A DNA stretch of 64,000 nucleotides from positions 6,988,531 to 7,052,530 of the forward strand of contig NZ_CP029188.1 in NCBI RefSeq assembly GCF_003097515.1. The letters are read 5' to 3'. Position numbers and translations under genes: made by a program. This document shows, one piece after another, positions 61,173 to 64,000 of the stretch. This DNA comes from Streptomyces tirandamycinicus (GTDB taxonomy: Bacteria > Actinomycetota > Actinomycetes > Streptomycetales > Streptomycetaceae). Numbering within the stretch: the stretch's first letter is position 1; each line of letters opens with the position of its first letter. Below the pieces are notes generated by a model. That model had not been told where the DNA came from, did not search any database, and was given only the letters and a program-made list of their open reading frames with translations.

Positions 61173-61895
61173 ATGCGCCCGTCCCTGCCCTCCGTCATCG
61201 TCGGAAACCCTGCCGCGCTGGCCGCGCATCTGGCCGCGCACCACATGCCCGGCCAGCGCTCGAAGACCGCCATCGCCCGCCTACGCCTCGAACGTCGGCG
61301 CCTGAACGCGCCGCTGCCCACGACTCGCCCGCTGCCCGAGCGTGCCCACGACCGGCTGTGGACGTCCGCGATCCGCGAGATCCGCCGCCGCGGCGGTGAG
61401 ACCGAGATCGAAAGCAACTACGGCACCGCCGACCTGGAGATCACCGACCGGAAGAACCGCATGGTGCTGATGCACGCTGAAGGCTGGCGGCGCTACGGCA
61501 AGCAGCCGGCGCGGCGGGCCCAGCTCAGCTACCTGTGGGGCCCGGACGACGCTGGGTCCGGCCCTTGGGCCGTCCGCGTTCCCGGCACCGTGACCACCGT
61601 CGCCGATGCCCTGGAGTGGCTCACCCCGGCCGATGTGAAGAAGGCCCTGGAGAAGGGGCTCCGGGTGCGGCGCCAGGGCGACGTGTATGCGGTCGAGACG
61701 ACACCGGCGCACGACGGCCGAGGCGTCGAGCTGCTGCCGGAGTCACACGAGTGGCGGCCCGCCACCCGCTACCTGGTCCACCGACCCGAGGACGGCCGCC
61801 GCCACCTGCCGGTCCGGCTGCCATGGCCGGTCCGGTTCGTCCAGCAGAGCGCCTACGGCATGGGCCGCACCAGCGCGCGGGCCGCCGCCGACTGA
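61173..61895 (+). CDS. Uncharacterised basic element protein (240 aa)
   Basis: Basic N-terminus with RSKTAIARLRLERRRLN, a middle with GTADLEITDRKNRMVLMHAE and LSYLWGPDDAGSGPWAVRVP, then tandem beta segments (VRRQGDVYAVETTP; TRYLVHRPEDGRRHLPVRLP). Possibly nucleic-acid-associated. ATG after GAAAGG. Confidence 0.6.
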   Translation: MRPSLPSVIVGNPAALAAHLAAHHMPGQRSKTAIARLRLERRRLNAPLPTTRPLPERAHDRLWTSAIREIRRRGGETEIESNYGTADLEITDRKNRMVLMHAEGWRRYGKQPARRAQLSYLWGPDDAGSGPWAVRVPGTVTTVADALEWLTPADVKKALEKGLRVRRQGDVYAVETTPAHDGRGVELLPESHEWRPATRYLVHRPEDGRRHLPVRLPWPVRFVQQSAYGMGRTSARAAAD

Positions 61896-61929
61896 CCACC
61901 TTCACCGCACCGCCCCTCTCTCAGACAGT

Positions 61930-61956
61930 GGCCCGGCCGGATCGTCCGGCCGGGCC
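61930..61956. terminator. Hairpin terminator
   Basis: Perfect 12-bp stem GGCCCGGCCGGA with 3-nt loop, between the two genes. Confidence 0.7.
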
Positions 61957-61972
61957 GGAAGGAAGAAGCCCC

Positions 61973-62965
61973 ATGATCACGCTCAGCCCCACCGGCGCGC
62001 GCATCCTCGACAGCAACAACGACGGCGTCGTCTCTGGCCACGCCGCGGCGATGGCCCGGCTCGAAGCCGACGGCCTGGTGGTCCGGCACGACCGCGACGG
62101 CGGGACGCACTGGATGACCGAGGACGGTTGGACGGCCCTGGACACGTGGCGCCAGAAGAACGGCCGGGCCCCGGCCGCGCCCGTCACCATCCCGCGCAGG
62201 CTGCCCAAGGCCCAGCACGATGCGATCCTGACGGCCGCCGGCCGACCCGACCAGCTTGTCCCGGGCCGGGACGACGGCGACGTGTTCGCCGCCGGGGAGA
62301 CGTGGTTCCGTGGGCCCACGCTGCGCGCCGTCCACGCCGCCGGATACGCGGACTTCTGGCGCCGCCCGGGCGAGGAGAACGCGCCGTACACGGGCCGGTC
62401 CCTGTATCTCACCCCGGCCGGCCGCGAGTACGCCCGGCTGCGCGGCAGCATCGACGTGCACCGCCGCCGGGTCGTGATCATCGCGTGCGGCTCGGAGAAG
62501 CTGCCGCACCCGGGCCGCAACGAGTACGGCAACCTGAACGCGGGCTACCCGGCCGGAGAGCTCTACACCGGCCAGTACCACCGGTCCCTGCGCCTGGCCG
62601 CGGACGCGCTGACTGCCCCATCCCTGATCCGGATAGCGTCCGCGCTGCACGGGCTGGTGGACCTCAAGCGCCCCCTCCTCCCGTACGACGTGACGATCGG
62701 CGACGAGCGCGCCGTTACCGCCGAGAGAGTCGCCCGCCACGCAGCCGAACTCGGCACCGACGACGCCGACGTCATCTTCCTCGGCGGTCAGGAGTACGCC
62801 GCGCTGCTGCGCCCGGCGATCCCGCACCTGCTCACCCCGCTCGCCGGCGGAATGGGCGAGCACCGCGGACTGTGCAAGCAGGCCCGCGAGGACGCCGCCG
62901 TGCGCGACGCCTGGTGGAAGGAAGCCGCAGAACTTCACGCAGAGCACCACCCGGCCCGCGCCTGA
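61973..62965 (+). CDS. DUF6884-domain protein
   Basis: 330 residues. N-terminal helical region of ~60, then RRVVIIACGSEKLPHPGRNE, the CGS/K motif of DUF6884, followed by AGELYTGQYHRSLRLAADAL, IRIASALHGLVDLKRPLLPY and the C-terminal VIFLGGQEYAALLRPAIPHL. Family proteins are common in phages and mobile elements; activity unproven. Sits immediately before the CRISPR-like array. ATG after GGAAGGAAG. Confidence 0.78.
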   Translation: MITLSPTGARILDSNNDGVVSGHAAAMARLEADGLVVRHDRDGGTHWMTEDGWTALDTWRQKNGRAPAAPVTIPRRLPKAQHDAILTAAGRPDQLVPGRDDGDVFAAGETWFRGPTLRAVHAAGYADFWRRPGEENAPYTGRSLYLTPAGREYARLRGSIDVHRRRVVIIACGSEKLPHPGRNEYGNLNAGYPAGELYTGQYHRSLRLAADALTAPSLIRIASALHGLVDLKRPLLPYDVTIGDERAVTAERVARHAAELGTDDADVIFLGGQEYAALLRPAIPHLLTPLAGGMGEHRGLCKQAREDAAVRDAWWKEAAELHAEHHPARA

Positions 62966-62982
62966 GAGGCTATGGTGGCTTC

Positions 62983-63185
62983 ACTCTCCCCGCCGCTGCG
63001 GGGGTGGTCCAGGCCGACATCTGCCCGGCCGGTCCCTGCTCCCCGCGCAAGCGGGGTTGGCCCCATATCCGTTACACCGTGACGGACGAGGCAACTTGCT
63101 CCCCGCACAAGCGGGGTTTCCTCCCTCTTGGCCTCCCGATGAGGCTGCACTGTCCGTTGTTCCCCCGCATGTGTGGGGGTGGATC
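62983..63185 (+). CRISPR. Degenerate type I-E-like CRISPR mini-array, four repeats
   Basis: Repeat-like 28-mers at 62983-63010, 63036-63063, 63096-63123 and 63158-63185. Core CTCCCCGC-N4/6-GCGGGG, best in copies 2 and 3 (GCTCCCCGCGCAAGCGGGG and the same with one change); copies 1 and 4 are more diverged. Spacers are 25, 32 and 34 nt. The repeat form, hairpin and ~60-bp period match streptomycete type I-E arrays. No cas gene is in the window. Confidence 0.7.
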
Positions 63186-63198
63186 GAAGGGATTGGCG

Positions 63199-63876
63199 GT
63201 GTCTCGTACCCCTTCGCGGCCGCACCCGTTGGCCGCGTACGCGGAGAAGATCGACGTAGAGGCGGTCTACACCCTGCGGCAGGTCGCCGGGCTGATGGAA
63301 CTGGCGCCGAGCAGCGTGCAGGCCATGGCTCGCCACGGGTGGCTTCCCGGTAGCCGAGTGCGGCCCCACGCCCGTGGCGGGCGGCGGTACACGTGGACGG
63401 GGAAGCAGCTGCTGCGGCTTGCGAACCGGCCCATCCGGGTCGCGTTCGACCATGAGCTGTTCTCGCCGACGACGCTGTACCGGGTCGGCTGCCGGTGCCA
63501 GACATGTGTGGACGCCCACACGGTAGAGAGCCGGGAGCGTCGCCACCGGCTCTCCGACGAGGCTTTCCCCGAAGAGAAGCAGAAGCGGCTTCTCGGCCTG
63601 GTCGCCGATCAGATGCCCGTGGCCGAGGCCGCAGCAGCAGTCGGGGTGACTCTCGGCCAGGTCTACGGGCGCGCGAACTGGGACCCCTCGTTCGCCGAGG
63701 AATTGGACGAGGCGGCATGGTCCTTGTGCGTGCTGGGCCCGGACTCGCCCGGTTGCAGCACACCGTCGGGGTACCGCGGGTATGCCCGCGGGCGAGACCC
63801 CCGGCCGGCGTGCCGGGGAACCGGGTGCCGGGAGTGGCGCCGGGAGACGTCGCAGCAGGCGCGTGCCGCCGCCTGA
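63199..63876 (+). CDS. HTH protein with Cys-pair, DNA-binding
   Basis: 225 residues. N-terminal HTH (VEAVYTLRQVAGLMELAPSS, then ARHGWLPGSRVRPHARGGRR), a Cys pair in YRVGCRCQTCVDAHTV, and a second HTH in the C-terminal half (VADQMPVAEAAAAVGVTLGQ). Fits a phage regulator or small-terminase-like DNA-binder. GTG 63199 after GAAGGGA; the start lies 13 bp past the last CRISPR repeat, so the array overlaps its promoter region. Confidence 0.72.
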   Translation: MSRTPSRPHPLAAYAEKIDVEAVYTLRQVAGLMELAPSSVQAMARHGWLPGSRVRPHARGGRRYTWTGKQLLRLANRPIRVAFDHELFSPTTLYRVGCRCQTCVDAHTVESRERRHRLSDEAFPEEKQKRLLGLVADQMPVAEAAAAVGVTLGQVYGRANWDPSFAEELDEAAWSLCVLGPDSPGCSTPSGYRGYARGRDPRPACRGTGCREWRRETSQQARAAA

Positions 63877-63906
63877 GTCGTGTGCCGTACGGTTGCATGC
63901 GCCGGT

Positions 63907-63957
63907 GCTGTCTTGCCCGAGACAGCAGTAGAGGGGCCCCAGAATCTGGGGCCCCTC
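63907..63957. terminator. Double hairpin with strong terminator
   Basis: GCTGTCT/AGACAGC at 63907-63926, then GAGGGGCCCCAG with complement at 63931-63957 (3-nt loop) followed by TTGCTTCC. It ends the rightward arm seen here. Confidence 0.75.
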
Positions 63958-64000
63958 TTGCTTCCGTTCCGCCTGCACCCCCGTGTCAGGCGAGACGGCG

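Larger units (their letters stand above)
33321..64000. mobile_element. Integrated phage/phage-plasmid-like element, right end beyond window
   Basis: Starts at the HU break near 33320. Contains terminase, HNH endonuclease, integrase-like protein, a BRO-N-type protein and ~38 further small uncharacterised genes, many with 4-bp overlaps or hairpin terminators. Gene style (short, acidic, single-gene cassettes) differs sharply from the chromosome to the left. No structural, lysis or replication genes are recognised in the visible part. The second junction, expected to carry the lost HU N-terminus, is not in the window. Confidence 0.82.

Noticed and set aside
61930-61956. Hairpin as a riboswitch for the DUF6884 gene
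   Set aside because: A simple perfect stem with a 3-nt loop right after a gene stop is better explained as a terminator.

Overview
The window is high-GC actinobacterial DNA, almost certainly from a Streptomyces chromosome. Supporting signs are a WhiD-type WhiB regulator, a ram/amf-type regulator beside exporter remnants, a HupS-type HU protein, a sortase-anchored DUF1996 protein, and GTG starts with GGAG-type ribosome sites.

Positions 1 to about 33.3 kb are ordinary accessory chromosome. In order they hold a cell-wall DUF1996 protein (cut by the window start), two VOC proteins, an iron-redox enzyme / methyltransferase / CDGSH trio, a WhiD-like regulator, the lutABC lactate operon, an IS30 remnant and a Fur-family regulator. 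Next comes a decayed ram/amf (SapB-type) locus with an intact RamR-like regulator and gutted exporter genes, then a MerR/SulP pair with a strong dyad between them, an exported phosphodiesterase and a lipoprotein. A frameshifted MFS gene and a doubly frameshifted phytanoyl-CoA dioxygenase behind a TetR gene follow, then an SGNH/ricin-lectin hydrolase, a P450, an exported 11-residue repeat protein, a ribose operon (lacI-rbsA-rbsCB fusion-rbsK-rbsD) and a DUF4396 membrane protein.

At about 33.32 kb the chromosome meets an integrated mobile element that runs to the window end. The junction lies inside an HU (hupS-type) gene: its first residues are replaced, in frame, by an element-encoded lipoprotein, giving a lipoprotein-HU chimera. 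The element carries a phage terminase large subunit, an HNH endonuclease and a protein with the layout of a tyrosine recombinase but no visible catalytic residues. The rest is mostly small uncharacterised genes: a leftward arm (33.8 to 52.5 kb) and a rightward arm (52.8 to 63.9 kb). Capsid, portal, tail and recognisable replication genes are not in the window, so it is a prophage or phage-plasmid-like element cut by the window edge.

The element's non-coding DNA is its most unusual part. It has (a) a repeated promoter/5'-leader module with a 5'-terminal hairpin whose stem covaries and a conserved box before the start codon; (b) an array of five 14-bp palindromes at 41.93-42.05 kb; (c) a degenerate type I-E-like CRISPR mini-array at 62.98-63.19 kb with no cas genes in view; and (d) many single-gene cassettes each closed by a GC-rich hairpin, with a duplicated intergenic block and a shared CCCTTGGAG start-associated sequence.
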